Program-made: the position numbers and the translations under genes
Notes under the pieces: model-generated
What the model was told of the DNA's origin: nothing
Seen by the model: the letters and a program-made list of their open reading frames with translations, nothing else
Databases searched by the model: none
Shown here: positions 20,139 to 28,942 of the stretch, piece by piece
How positions within the stretch are numbered: the stretch's first letter is position 1
How the letters are laid out: each line of letters begins with the position of its first letter
NCBI RefSeq assembly: GCF_034377285.1
Contig: NZ_CP139715.1
Span: 1,240,001-1,304,000 of the forward strand
From: Thalassobaculum sp. OXR-137
Lineage (GTDB): Bacteria > Pseudomonadota > Alphaproteobacteria > Thalassobaculales > Thalassobaculaceae
DNA: 64,000 bases
Direction: 5' to 3'

Positions 20139-20489
20139 ATGGACTCCGGCCCGTCTCCGATCTCGACCGGGCTGTCCTGCAAATGCCCGGCCTGCGGTAA
20201 GGGCCGACTGTTCGACGGGTATCTGACCGTCGTCGAAAAATGCGAGGCCTGCGGCGAGCCGCTGCGGGCCCGCAGCTCCGGAGACGGCCCGGCCGTCTTC
20301 GTGATCTTCGCCCTCGGAGCGATCCTGTCGGTGCTGGCCTGGATCGTCGAAGCGGCGTTTTCGCCACCGATGTGGGTCCATGCGGCCCTGTGGCCCGTCG
20401 CCGTGATCGTCGGCACCGTCCTGCTTCTGAGACCGTTCAAGGGCGTCGTCGTCGCGCTGGAATACCGGCACGGCACGCCTGACCAATAG
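20139..20489 (+). CDS. DUF983 membrane protein
   Basis: The 116-aa protein has an N-terminal zinc-ribbon-like pair of CxxC motifs (CKCPACGKG and CEACGEP) and two membrane helices. DUF983 proteins are characteristically located between coxC and SURF1 in alphaproteobacteria, so a role in oxidase biogenesis is inferred, although no biochemical function is established. GGGGAG lies 8 bp ahead of the ATG. It begins 27 bp after coxC. Confidence 0.85.
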   Translation: MDSGPSPISTGLSCKCPACGKGRLFDGYLTVVEKCEACGEPLRARSSGDGPAVFVIFALGAILSVLAWIVEAAFSPPMWVHAALWPVAVIVGTVLLLRPFKGVVVALEYRHGTPDQ

Positions 20490-20521
20490 CCGCCGCGGCA
20501 CCCCCGCGGCCTGGGGATATC

Positions 20522-21274
20522 ATGGCCTTTCGTCCGCGCCTCTGGCCGACCCTCATCACCGTTCCCGCCGTCGTCCTGATGGTGGCCCTGGGCGTGTGGC
20601 AACTGCAGCGCCTCGCCTGGAAGACCGAGCTGATCGACGCGTTCGAGTCCCGGGTCTCGGCCGAGCCGACGGATCCGCCGCCGGCGCTGACCCCGGCCGA
20701 CATGGGCGACTGGCGCTACCGTCGGGTGACCGCGACGGGCCGCTTCCTGCACGACAAGGAACTGCAGATCACCGGCAAGCCCTACAAGGGCACGGCCGGA
20801 TTTCACGTCATCACCCCGTTCGTGACCGATGGCGGCTTGACCGTGTTCGTGAACCGGGGGTGGGTCCCGGAGGATAAGCGCCGGCCGGCCGACCGCCCCG
20901 ACACCCTGCTCCCGGCGCCCGCCGCCATCGACGGGGTGATCGTACAATCCGGGATCAAGGGCACCTTCGTGCCGGAGAACGAGCCGCAGAACGACGTCTG
21001 GTTCACGGTCCGGCCGGAAGCCATGGCCGCCCATCTGGGCCTCCAGGGCCCGGTCGCAACCGGCTACTATATTGACCAGCTCGCCGAGCAGCCCAAGCTG
21101 ACGGTCCTTCCCTTCGGGGCGGAGCGGCATGTGACGGTGCGTAACGAGCACCTGCAATACGCCCTCACCTGGTTCATGCTCGCCGCCACCCTGATCGGCG
21201 TCTACATCGTCTGGCACCGCCAGGCGGACAAGGCCGAGCGCGACGGGGCCGAGCGGGATGGAGAGGGCGCATGA
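20522..21274 (+). CDS. SURF1-family oxidase assembly protein
   Basis: SURF1 (Shy1) proteins help insert haem a3 into subunit I. The 250-aa protein has the expected two-helix layout, one near residues 8-24 (LWPTLITVPAVVLMVALGVW) and one near the C-terminus (ALTWFMLAATLIGVYIVW), with a periplasmic domain between containing GDWRYRRVTATGRF and VFVNRGWVP. The ATG is preceded by GGGGAT. The stop overlaps the start of the M32 peptidase by 4 bp. Confidence 0.92.
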   Translation: MAFRPRLWPTLITVPAVVLMVALGVWQLQRLAWKTELIDAFESRVSAEPTDPPPALTPADMGDWRYRRVTATGRFLHDKELQITGKPYKGTAGFHVITPFVTDGGLTVFVNRGWVPEDKRRPADRPDTLLPAPAAIDGVIVQSGIKGTFVPENEPQNDVWFTVRPEAMAAHLGLQGPVATGYYIDQLAEQPKLTVLPFGAERHVTVRNEHLQYALTWFMLAATLIGVYIVWHRQADKAERDGAERDGEGA

Positions 21275-22767
21275 GCGCCACCCCCGCGACCGACGCCCTT
21301 GAGACCCGCTTCCGCCGGCTCTCCGCCCTGTCGGGTGCCGCCGGGATGCTCGGCTGGGACCAGCACGTGCTGATGCCGTCCGGGGGCGCCCAGGCGCGGG
21401 CCGAACAGCTCGCCACCCTCTCCGTGCTGCGCCACGAGCTGCTGACCGCTCCGGCGGTGGTCGACGACCTGGCCGCGGCGCAGGGCGAGCGCGTCGACGG
21501 CTGGCGCGCGGCCAACCTGGCCGAAATGCGCCGTACCCATGCCCATGCAACGGCCCTGTCCTCCGACCTTGTGGAGGCCCTGTCGCGGGCCGGTTCGCGC
21601 TGCGAGGCGCTCTGGCGCGAGGCCCGGGCCAAGGCCGACTTCTCCCTCGTCCGCGACGCCATGGCCGACCAGATCCGGCTGATCCGCGAGGAGGCGGCCG
21701 CCAAGGCCGACGCCCTTGGAACCACGCCCTACGAGGCGCTGCTGGACGGGTACGAGCCGGGCGGATCGATCTCGAAGATCGAGGCGCTGTTCGCCGAGCT
21801 GGAGGCCGAGCTGCCGCCGCTGCTCGAGGCGGTGCTCGAGCGCCAGGCGCGCGAGGGCGATCCGGTGCAGCCGGAGGGGCCGTTCCCCGTCGCGACCCAG
21901 CGCATCCTGTCGCGCCGGGTGATGGAGACCCTGGGCTTCGACTTCAACCACGGCCGTCTGGACGAGACGCTGCACCCGTTCTGCGGCGGCGTGCCGGATG
22001 ACGTGCGCGTCACCACCCGCTACGACGAGACCGGCTTCATCAACGGCATCATGGGCGTGATCCACGAGACCGGCCACGCCCTGTATGAGCGCGGCCTGCC
22101 CGCCGACTGGCGCGGCCAGCCGGTCGGCGAGGCCCGCGGCATGGTGATGCACGAGAGCCAGTCCCTGCTGATGGAAATGCAGGCCTGCCGGTCGCCCGCC
22201 TTCCTAGGCCTGCTCTCGGGCTGGGCGCGGACGGCGTTCGGCGCCGACGGTCCGGCCTGGGAGCCGGAGAACCTGCGCCGGATCTACACCCGGGTCGCGC
22301 GCAGCTTCATCCGCGTGGAAGCCGACGAGGTGACCTATCCGCTGCATGTGATCCTGCGCACCCGGCTGGAGCGCGCCATGCTCTCGGGCGATCTGGAGGT
22401 CGCGGACCTGCCCGGGGCGTGGAACGCAGGCATGCGGGACCTGCTCGGCGTGACCCCGCCGGACGACGCGCGGGGCTGCCTGCAGGATATCCACTGGTAC
22501 GACGGCGCGGTCGGGTATTTCCCGACCTATACGCTCGGAGCGATGGCGGCGGCCCAGCTCTTCCAGGCGGCGGTGCGGGCCGAGCCCGGCATCCCCGAGG
22601 CAATCGGCCGGGGCGACTTCACGCCGCTGGTCGGCTGGCTGCGGCAGACCGTGCACGGCGTGGCCAGCTCGAAGGGCACCGAAGAGATCCTGACGGCCGC
22701 CACCGGCGCGGAACTGAGCGCCGCCCCGTTCCTGGCGCATCTGAAGGCGCGGTACCTGGAGGGGTAG
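21271..22767 (+). CDS. M32 family carboxypeptidase (Taq type)
   Basis: This 498-aa cytoplasmic zinc carboxypeptidase removes C-terminal residues from peptides. The family zinc motif HETGH is at His265-Glu266-His269, followed by the conserved GEARGMVMHESQSLLMEMQ, which supplies the third ligand Glu. The length matches the family (about 500 aa). The ATGA overlap with SURF1 implies translational coupling, although a functional link to the oxidase is not obvious. Confidence 0.93.
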   Translation: MSATPATDALETRFRRLSALSGAAGMLGWDQHVLMPSGGAQARAEQLATLSVLRHELLTAPAVVDDLAAAQGERVDGWRAANLAEMRRTHAHATALSSDLVEALSRAGSRCEALWREARAKADFSLVRDAMADQIRLIREEAAAKADALGTTPYEALLDGYEPGGSISKIEALFAELEAELPPLLEAVLERQAREGDPVQPEGPFPVATQRILSRRVMETLGFDFNHGRLDETLHPFCGGVPDDVRVTTRYDETGFINGIMGVIHETGHALYERGLPADWRGQPVGEARGMVMHESQSLLMEMQACRSPAFLGLLSGWARTAFGADGPAWEPENLRRIYTRVARSFIRVEADEVTYPLHVILRTRLERAMLSGDLEVADLPGAWNAGMRDLLGVTPPDDARGCLQDIHWYDGAVGYFPTYTLGAMAAAQLFQAAVRAEPGIPEAIGRGDFTPLVGWLRQTVHGVASSKGTEEILTAATGAELSAAPFLAHLKARYLEG

Positions 22768-22784
22768 GGCGCTTTGTACGGCCC

Positions 22785-22917
22785 GGCCCTTCGACACGCC
22801 CCGAATGTTATCCGGGGCTGCTCAGGGCGAGGTCATCACAAAGATCAACTCTCTCTGACTTCGCCCTAACCCTCCGACCTCGCCCTGAGCAGGAGCGCAG
22901 CGACGTGTCGAAGGGCC
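22785..22917. repeat. Family A palindromic repeat, copy 1
   Basis: The outer arms are GGCCCTTCGACACG at 22785-22798 and its complement CGTGTCGAAGGGCC at the right end. The inner arms are GCTGCTCAGGGCGAGGTC (from about 22817) and GACCTCGCCCTGAGCAG (from about 22876). The element fills the gap between two convergent genes and could fold into a long nested hairpin, serving as a bidirectional terminator. Three further copies occur at 45096, 46182 and 55383. Confidence 0.85.
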
Positions 22918-22942
22918 GAACGCGACCGCCGCTCCCCCAACC

Positions 22943-23857
22943 TCACTCCCCGCTTTGCGGCAGCCCCGCCTCCAGCGCGCCGGCGATGATCTCGGACACC
23001 TCGTCGGCGGTGAAGCCGATGGTGCGGCGCTCCGGCACCTCCTTGCCGAGCTGGGTCCCCGCCACCAGCCGATACGTCTCCGCCGCGCCCATGAAGATCC
23101 GCGGGTCGAGGCCCACGTCGTTGAAGGTGCGGGCGATCTCCTCCATCTCGCCGACCCAGCGATAGGCCTTCGGCGCCATGTCCGGCAGCGAGCGGTCGAA
23201 GCGCTCGCGCAGCATCCGCAGGCTCGCCACCATCTCGGCGTCGAGTTCCTTGTCCACCCCGTAGGCCTTGGCCGAGGCGAGCGACTGGACCGCCAGCGCG
23301 GTCAGCCCCTTGGTGACCGCCGCATAGCTCATCTTCAGGGCGGACGCGGCACCCACGCCGCCCGGCACCGCACGCATGTCGAGCCCGAAATTCCGCAGCT
23401 CCAGCACCCGCGTGACGTCGTCCTCATGGCCGGAGACATAGAGCCGCGGGCCCATGCCGCTGGCGCTCTTCGGCGGGCCGCCGATGATCCCGCCGTCGAC
23501 GAAGGGCACGCCGATCCCCTCGATCACCTCGCCCACCTCCACGGCCGAGGCCGGGGCGATGGCGTTCAGGTCCACATAGATCGGCTTCGAGCGGGCCAGG
23601 GCCAGGGAGGAGGCCAGGCGCTGCGCCAGTTCCAGCGCCAGGGACGGCGGCAGGATCGAGAACAGCACGTCGGCGCCGTCCACCGCCTCCACGTCGTCCT
23701 CGGTATCGGTGATGCCGGCGGCCCGGGCCAGCGCACGGGTGCGGTCCGACCGGTCGGCGAGATTGGTCGTCACCGTCAAGCCCTTGGCGACCAGCACGCG
23801 GGCGAGGGCATGACCCATGTCGCCCGGCGCGAAGATGGCAACTCTCTCGATTGTCAT
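22943..23857 (-). CDS. NAD(P)-dependent oxidoreductase, 6-phosphogluconate/hydroxyisobutyrate dehydrogenase-like (DUF1932)
   Basis: The 304-aa protein has an N-terminal Rossmann domain (VAIFAPGDMGHALARVL, residues 6-22) and a helical C-terminal domain of the DUF1932 type found in beta-hydroxyacid dehydrogenase relatives. VPFVDGGIIGGPPK is a conserved substrate-side segment, and Lys in ALKMSYAAVTKG could be catalytic. The substrate is unknown. It is divergent from thrC across a 126-bp gap. Confidence 0.78.
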   Translation of the reverse strand: MTIERVAIFAPGDMGHALARVLVAKGLTVTTNLADRSDRTRALARAAGITDTEDDVEAVDGADVLFSILPPSLALELAQRLASSLALARSKPIYVDLNAIAPASAVEVGEVIEGIGVPFVDGGIIGGPPKSASGMGPRLYVSGHEDDVTRVLELRNFGLDMRAVPGGVGAASALKMSYAAVTKGLTALAVQSLASAKAYGVDKELDAEMVASLRMLRERFDRSLPDMAPKAYRWVGEMEEIARTFNDVGLDPRIFMGAAETYRLVAGTQLGKEVPERRTIGFTADEVSEIIAGALEAGLPQSGE

Positions 23858-23983
23858 GCCGATCCGTTCCTAACCATCGGTGGAGGCCAAAATGGTGCTG
23901 CGAGGCGCCGTATGATCGCAAGGTTGCACACGGCCCGCACCAAGCATAGGTTACCGCGTCAACGCTCGGGGATATACAGGTCC

Positions 23984-25399
23984 GTGCAATACGTTAGCAC
24001 CCGCGGGCAGGCGCCCGCTCTCGCCTTCGACGATGTTCTGCTCACCGGACTGGCCCGTGACGGCGGTTTGTACGTCCCGGCGGTCTGGCCGCTGTTCTCG
24101 AAGGACGACATCCGAAGTCTTCGCGGCCTCTCCTATGCGGAGGTGGCCACGCGGGTCATGGCGCCGTTTGTCGGCGGTACCATCCCCGAGGACGTCCTGC
24201 GCAAGATCGCCGAGGACGCCTATGGCGGTTTCGGCCATACCGCCGTCGCTCCCCTCAAGCAGCTCGACGGCAATCTCTGGATGATGGAGCTGTTCCACGG
24301 CCCGACGCTGGCGTTTAAGGACTACGCCATGCAGATCCTGGGGCGGCTGTTCGACCACGTGCTGGCCCAGCGCGGCGACCGGGTGACCATCGTCGGCGCC
24401 ACCTCCGGCGATACCGGCTCGGCCGCCATCGAAGCCTGCCGCGACCGCGACAACATCGACTGCTTCATCCTGTTCCCGCACGGAAGGGTCTCGCCGGTGC
24501 AGCGCCGGCAGATGACCACGGTCGACGCGCCGAACGTCCACGCCATCGCCGTGGAAGGCACCTTCGACGACTGCCAGGACCTGGTGAAGGCGGCGTTCGG
24601 CGATACCGAGTTCCGCGACGAGATGACCCTGTCGGCGGTCAACTCGATCAACTGGGCGCGGATCATGCCGCAGATCGCCTATTACTTCTGGGCCGCGGTG
24701 GCGCTCGGCGCGCCGGAGCGCACGGTGTCCTTCTCGGTGCCCAGCGGCAATTTCGGTAACGTCTACTCGGCCTATGCCGCCCGCAACATGGGCCTGCCGA
24801 TCGAGACCCTGGTGGTCGGCACCAACTCCAACGACATCCTCTACCGCTACCTGGAGAGCGGCACGATGGAGATCACTGGCGTGGCGCCGACCCTGTCGCC
24901 GTCGATGGACATCCAGGTCTCCAGCAATTTCGAGCGGCTGCTGTTCGACCTGCTCGACCGGGACGGCGATGCGGTCCAGCGCACCATGAACGGCTTCCGC
25001 CAGTCCGGCTCCTACACGGTCGAGCCCGAGCGCCACGCCCGGGCCACCGCGCTGTTCCGCGGCGCGCGGGCGGATGACGACGAGATCGTCGCCACCATCC
25101 GCGCCATCGCCGAGGAGACCGGCGAGGTGATCGACCCGCACACCGCCGTCGGCATCGCCGCCGCCCGCCGGACCCGTGCCGGCCGCGACGGGTCGATCCC
25201 GATGGTATCGCTGGCCTGCGCCCACCCGGCCAAGTTCGCCGAGGCGGTGGAGCGGGCCGTGGGTGCCGCCGCCCGGTTGCCGGAGCGGATGGCCGACCTG
25301 ATGGACCGGCCGGAGCGCCAGACCGTGATGCCGAACGACCTTTCCGCCCTGAAGACACTGGTGCGCGACCGCGCGGCGCGGCGGGGAGCGGCAGCTTGA
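23984..25399 (+). CDS. thrC: Threonine synthase
   Basis: ThrC converts O-phosphohomoserine to threonine using PLP. The 471-aa product is of the long (E. coli/yeast-like) class with the N-terminal YVSTRG signature. The PLP lysine is Lys112 in HGPTLAFKDYAMQ, and the phosphate-binding loop is VGATSGDTGSAAIEA. GTG 23984 is chosen because orthologues begin with (M)QYVSTRG. An in-frame ATG at 23911 would add a basic 24-residue leader with no similarity. The stop codon overlaps the start of the M16 peptidase gene. Confidence 0.94.
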   Translation: MQYVSTRGQAPALAFDDVLLTGLARDGGLYVPAVWPLFSKDDIRSLRGLSYAEVATRVMAPFVGGTIPEDVLRKIAEDAYGGFGHTAVAPLKQLDGNLWMMELFHGPTLAFKDYAMQILGRLFDHVLAQRGDRVTIVGATSGDTGSAAIEACRDRDNIDCFILFPHGRVSPVQRRQMTTVDAPNVHAIAVEGTFDDCQDLVKAAFGDTEFRDEMTLSAVNSINWARIMPQIAYYFWAAVALGAPERTVSFSVPSGNFGNVYSAYAARNMGLPIETLVVGTNSNDILYRYLESGTMEITGVAPTLSPSMDIQVSSNFERLLFDLLDRDGDAVQRTMNGFRQSGSYTVEPERHARATALFRGARADDDEIVATIRAIAEETGEVIDPHTAVGIAAARRTRAGRDGSIPMVSLACAHPAKFAEAVERAVGAAARLPERMADLMDRPERQTVMPNDLSALKTLVRDRAARRGAAA

Positions 25400-26670
25400 C
25401 CGCACCAGCGCTCCCCGGGATGCGTCTGACCACCCTGGATAACGGGCTGACCGTCGCCACCGACGCCATGCCGTCGGTGGAATCCGCCTCCGTCGGCCTG
25501 TGGGTCGGGGTCGGCACCCGCCATGAGAAGCCGTCCGAGAACGGGCTCGCCCATCTGATCGAGCACATGGTGTTCAAGGGCACCGCCAAGCGCGATGCCG
25601 CCGCCATCGCCCGCGAGATCGAGGATGTCGGCGGTCACATGAACGCCTATACCTCGCGCGAGCAGACTGCCTATTACGCCAAGGTCCTGGCCGACGACGT
25701 GCCGGTGGCGATCGACCTGATCTCCGACATCGTGCAGAACTCGGTGTTCGATCCGGCCGAACTCGACCGCGAGCGGGCGGTGATCGTGCAGGAGATCGCC
25801 CAGGTCAACGACACGCCGGACGACGTGATCTTCGACCATTTCCAGACCGCCGCCTTCCCCGACCAGGGGCTCGGCCGGCCGGTACTGGGCACGGCCGAGG
25901 TGGTCCGCTCGGTGCCGCGCCAGTCGCTGGTCGACTACGTGGCGCAGAGCTACGGCGCCGATTCCTGCATCCTGTCGGTCGCCGGTCGGGTGGACCACGA
26001 CCGGGTGGTCGAGCTGGCCGCCGAGCGCTTCTCGGCGATGCCGTCCAAGACCACCAAGACGACCGATCTCGGCCAGTATGCCGGTGGCGAGATCCGGGTG
26101 GAGCGCGAGCTGGAGCAGCTTCACGTGATCCTCGGCTTCCGCGGCACCTCGTTCGACGACCCGGATTTCTACACCCTGCAGGTCCTGTCGATGATCTATG
26201 GCGGCGGCATGTCCTCCCGCCTGTTCCAGGAAGTGCGCGAGAAGCGCGGGCTGGCCTATTCGATCTACTCCTTCACCTCGGCCTATCTGGATGACGGGCT
26301 GCTCGGCGTCTATGCGGGCACCGGGGCCGACGAGGTGGGCGAGGTGATGCCGGTGATCTGCGATCAGCTCCGGGCGATTCCGGACGAGCTGGACGAGAGC
26401 GAGCTGGCGCGGGCCAAGATCCAGCTCAAGTCCTCCCTGCTGATGAGCCGGGAGAGCACCAGCGCGCGCTGCGAGCAGCTCGCCAACCACTTCCTGGTGC
26501 ATGGCCGCCTGCCGGACCTGGCGGATATCATCGAGAACGTGGAGAAGGTCGACCCGGCCGCGATCCGCGCGATGGTGGAGCGCCTGCTGAGCGCGCCGCC
26601 GACCCTGACCGCGGTGGGACCGACCGGCACTCTGGAAAGCTACGACGCCATCCGCGCGCGCCTGAGCTGA
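25396..26670 (+). CDS. M16 zinc peptidase (mitochondrial processing peptidase-like)
   Basis: This 424-aa peptidase has the inverted zinc motif HxxEH at residues 53-57 (HLIEHMVFKGT) and the downstream Glu-rich segment FDPAELDRERAVIVQEI of the M16B class, which includes bacterial relatives of mitochondrial processing peptidase. The TTG at 25396 overlaps the thrC stop (TTGA) and has GGGGAG 7 bp upstream, whereas the internal ATG at 25420 has no ribosome site. Coupling to thrC is typical of alphaproteobacteria. The physiological substrate is unknown. Confidence 0.91.
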   Translation: MTAPALPGMRLTTLDNGLTVATDAMPSVESASVGLWVGVGTRHEKPSENGLAHLIEHMVFKGTAKRDAAAIAREIEDVGGHMNAYTSREQTAYYAKVLADDVPVAIDLISDIVQNSVFDPAELDRERAVIVQEIAQVNDTPDDVIFDHFQTAAFPDQGLGRPVLGTAEVVRSVPRQSLVDYVAQSYGADSCILSVAGRVDHDRVVELAAERFSAMPSKTTKTTDLGQYAGGEIRVERELEQLHVILGFRGTSFDDPDFYTLQVLSMIYGGGMSSRLFQEVREKRGLAYSIYSFTSAYLDDGLLGVYAGTGADEVGEVMPVICDQLRAIPDELDESELARAKIQLKSSLLMSRESTSARCEQLANHFLVHGRLPDLADIIENVEKVDPAAIRAMVERLLSAPPTLTAVGPTGTLESYDAIRARLS

Positions 26671-27214
26671 CTTTTCAATTCAGCCCATTTCCCGGCATCG
26701 TGCCGGGACCCACGGGCCAGGCGCCACGCGCGCCGGAAGCAGAATGCTGAGCTTCCGGGCACGCTCCAGCGTGGACCCCGGAACAGGTCCGGGGAGTGAG
26801 TGTGGTTGCCGATCAGGGTGGTCCCTCGAGGGTCGGCCGCTTTCGCCGCACTGTCTGGAAACAACCACCCGTCTCCCGCTATCCCGTTCCCCACCACCAC
26901 AATCACAGTTCCCGGTCTTGTGCCGGGACCCACGGTCGGGCGGCACGAACGCCGGAAGCAGGGCGCCGAGCTTTGGGCGCGCTCTGACGTGGACCCCGGA
27001 CCAGGCCCAGGAGTGTGTGGGGTTGCTGGAGGTGCTGCTTTCCCTGCTCTCCCTCCAAACAACGACGCCCCCAGCATCACAACCACACTTCCCGGCCTTG
27101 TGCCGGGACAATCCGGTCCGCTGGGACGGGCGTTCGAGGGTACAGTCTCGATCGCGCGAGTTCCCCCGGCCTTGCCCCGGAACAAGTCCGGGGAGTAGAT
27201 GGAGTCGAAAGGCC
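26671..27214. repeat. 544-bp intergenic block with three tandem Family B repeat units
   Basis: There is no credible gene here. Three diverged units of about 110 bp start with TTCCCGG-(5-6 bp)-TGCCGGGAC hairpins at about 26688, 26909 and 27089, and end with a second hairpin of the form CCCCGGA-ACAGG-TCCGGGGAGT at about 26775-26800, 26993-27013 and 27175-27197. Both units 1 and 2 share a GCCGGAAGCAG core. Spacers between units (about 26800-26908 and 27017-27088) are unrelated GC-moderate DNA. The block separates an M16 peptidase gene from a convergent GNAT gene. Confidence 0.8.
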
Positions 27215-27802
27215 CTACAGCGCCCGCAGCAGGAGCAGCACCCCGCCCTCATGGGGCAGGCGGGGAAGGGACGGGATGTCGACCGCGTCCACCTCCCGGA
27301 ACCCGCATCTTCGATACAGGCCGAGCGCCGGCGCGTTATCGGCGAACACCCGCAGCGTCAGCTCCGAGAACCCCGCCGCGCGGGCCCTCTCGGCGACAGC
27401 CTCGATCAGCGCCCGGCCGACGCCGTGGCCGCTTGCCCTGGCCCCGACCGCCAGCATGTTGATGAACCAGGAGCCCGGACGTCCCATGGCCTGGATCGGC
27501 GCCACATGGGCGGCGCGGTCTTCGGGGACGCTCGCCTCCAGGCCGGAGGGCGGCTGGTCGTCGAAGGGCTGGCTGGTGATCGCGCCGACCGGCTCGCCGT
27601 CCAGCTCCGCGATCAGGACGCGGCTCCAGGACAGGGCGGTGTCGGCCGACAGCACCGCCTGCAGCATGAGCTGGGCGGCGCCCGGCTCGTCCGGACGGTC
27701 ATCGTAGATGAATTCGTAGACCCCGCCGCCGGCGAGGATATCGAGGGCGGCGACGACCGGCGCGTCGGTGGGACGCGCCGGCCGGATGCTCAGATCAGGC
27801 AA
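27215..27802 (-). CDS. GNAT N-acetyltransferase
   Basis: The 195-aa protein has the GNAT fold with the acetyl-CoA loop ASGHGVGRALIEAVAERA (about residues 130-147) and the C-terminal NAPALGLYRRCGFREVD, the conserved motif B. Its frame begins at TTG 27802; no ATG or clear ribosome site is visible nearby, so the start is uncertain. It follows asd after 21 bp on the same strand and is probably co-transcribed with it. The acceptor substrate is not predictable. Confidence 0.8.
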   Translation of the reverse strand: MPDLSIRPARPTDAPVVAALDILAGGGVYEFIYDDRPDEPGAAQLMLQAVLSADTALSWSRVLIAELDGEPVGAITSQPFDDQPPSGLEASVPEDRAAHVAPIQAMGRPGSWFINMLAVGARASGHGVGRALIEAVAERARAAGFSELTLRVFADNAPALGLYRRCGFREVDAVDIPSLPRLPHEGGVLLLLRAL

Positions 27803-27823
27803 GAGACTGCAGCAGGCCGGGCG

Positions 27824-28849
27824 TCAGGCCGCCTTCTTCAGGTGCTTGGCGACCAGTTCCTCGGCGATCTGCACCGCGTTCAGGGCGGCACCCTTGCGCA
27901 GGTTGTCGCTGACGCACCAGAACACCAGGCCGTTCTTCACGGTCGGATCGACCCGGATGCGGCTGACATAGACCGCGTCCTCGCCCGCACTCTCCACCGG
28001 GGTGACGTAGCCCTCGTCGGCGCGGTGGTCGAGCACGATCAGCCCAGGGAAGCCGTGCATCGCCTTGCGGGCGGTCTCGGCGTCGATCGGCTTCTTGGTC
28101 TCGATGAACACCGCCTCGGAATGGCCGATGAACACCGGGACGCGGACGCACTGGGCGACCACGTCGATGTCCGGGTCGAGGATCTTCTTGGTCTCGACCG
28201 TCATCTTCCACTCTTCCTTGGTGAACCCGTCATCCATGAACTTGTCTATGTGCGGGATCACGTTGAAGGCGATCTGCTTGGTGAAATTCTCGCGCTCGAT
28301 CGGGTCGTTCACGTAGACCGCACGGGTCTGATTGAACAGCTCGTCCATGCCTTCCTTGCCGGCACCGGAGACCGACTGGTAGGTCGAGACGACCACCCGC
28401 TTGACGCCGAACGCGTCGTGCAGCGGCTTCAGCGCGACCACGAGCTGCGCGGTGGAGCAGTTCGGGTTGGCGATGATGTTCTTCTTGCCGTAGCGGGCCA
28501 GCGCGCCGGGGTTCACCTCCGGCACGATCAGCGGCACGTCCGGGTCCATGCGGAAGGCGGAGCTGTTGTCGATGACGACGCAGCCCGCCTGGCCGGCCTT
28601 CGGCGCGTATTCCAGCGAGACGTCGCCGCCGGCGGAGAACAGGGCGATATCGGCCTTGGAGAAATCGAAGGTCGCGAGGTCCTGAACGGTGAGCGTGCCC
28701 TTCTCGCCGAAGGACACTTCGTTCCCGGCGGAACGGCCCGAGGCGAGGGCAATGACCTCGTCGGCGGGGAAGTTGCGCTCGGCCAGCGTGGTCAGCATCT
28801 CGCGTCCCACCGCACCCGTGGCGCCGACAACGGCAACTCTGTAGCCCAT
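27824..28849 (-). CDS. asd: Aspartate-semialdehyde dehydrogenase
   Basis: Asd reduces aspartyl phosphate to aspartate semialdehyde, the common precursor of Lys, Thr, Met and diaminopimelate. The 341-aa protein shows the NADP loop VAVVGATGAVGREML (5-19), the nucleophile Cys131 in NPNCSTAQLVVAL and the later VPVFIGHSEAVFIET region. AAAGGAG precedes ATG 28849, fixing the start. A short Thr-rich reading frame lies about 94 bp upstream and may regulate it. leuB lies further upstream on the same strand. Confidence 0.95.
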   Translation of the reverse strand: MGYRVAVVGATGAVGREMLTTLAERNFPADEVIALASGRSAGNEVSFGEKGTLTVQDLATFDFSKADIALFSAGGDVSLEYAPKAGQAGCVVIDNSSAFRMDPDVPLIVPEVNPGALARYGKKNIIANPNCSTAQLVVALKPLHDAFGVKRVVVSTYQSVSGAGKEGMDELFNQTRAVYVNDPIERENFTKQIAFNVIPHIDKFMDDGFTKEEWKMTVETKKILDPDIDVVAQCVRVPVFIGHSEAVFIETKKPIDAETARKAMHGFPGLIVLDHRADEGYVTPVESAGEDAVYVSRIRVDPTVKNGLVFWCVSDNLRKGAALNAVQIAEELVAKHLKKAA

Positions 28850-28942
28850 TTCTTTCTCCTTTCGCGATACGCGCGACAGTCGGCCGGGGTTTACGCCCCC
28901 CGGTCCTGCATCGCAAGCACGCAAACGGAAGGGCGGAAGCCG

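Noticed and set aside
23890-23914. Leader peptide upstream of thrC
   Set aside because: A seven-codon frame with a ribosome site (GGTGGAGG before ATG 23892) exists, but it has no Thr or Ile codons, so nothing supports attenuation there.
22955-23983. Long in-frame extension upstream of thrC
   Set aside because: It runs antisense through the DUF1932 oxidoreductase gene. Threonine synthases start at (M)QYVSTRG, so only the part from 23984 (or at most 23911) is credible.
26671-27214. CRISPR array
   Set aside because: The repeats are about 110 bp, diverged, palindromic and unevenly spaced, and no cas gene is present, so this is a repetitive extragenic element cluster.
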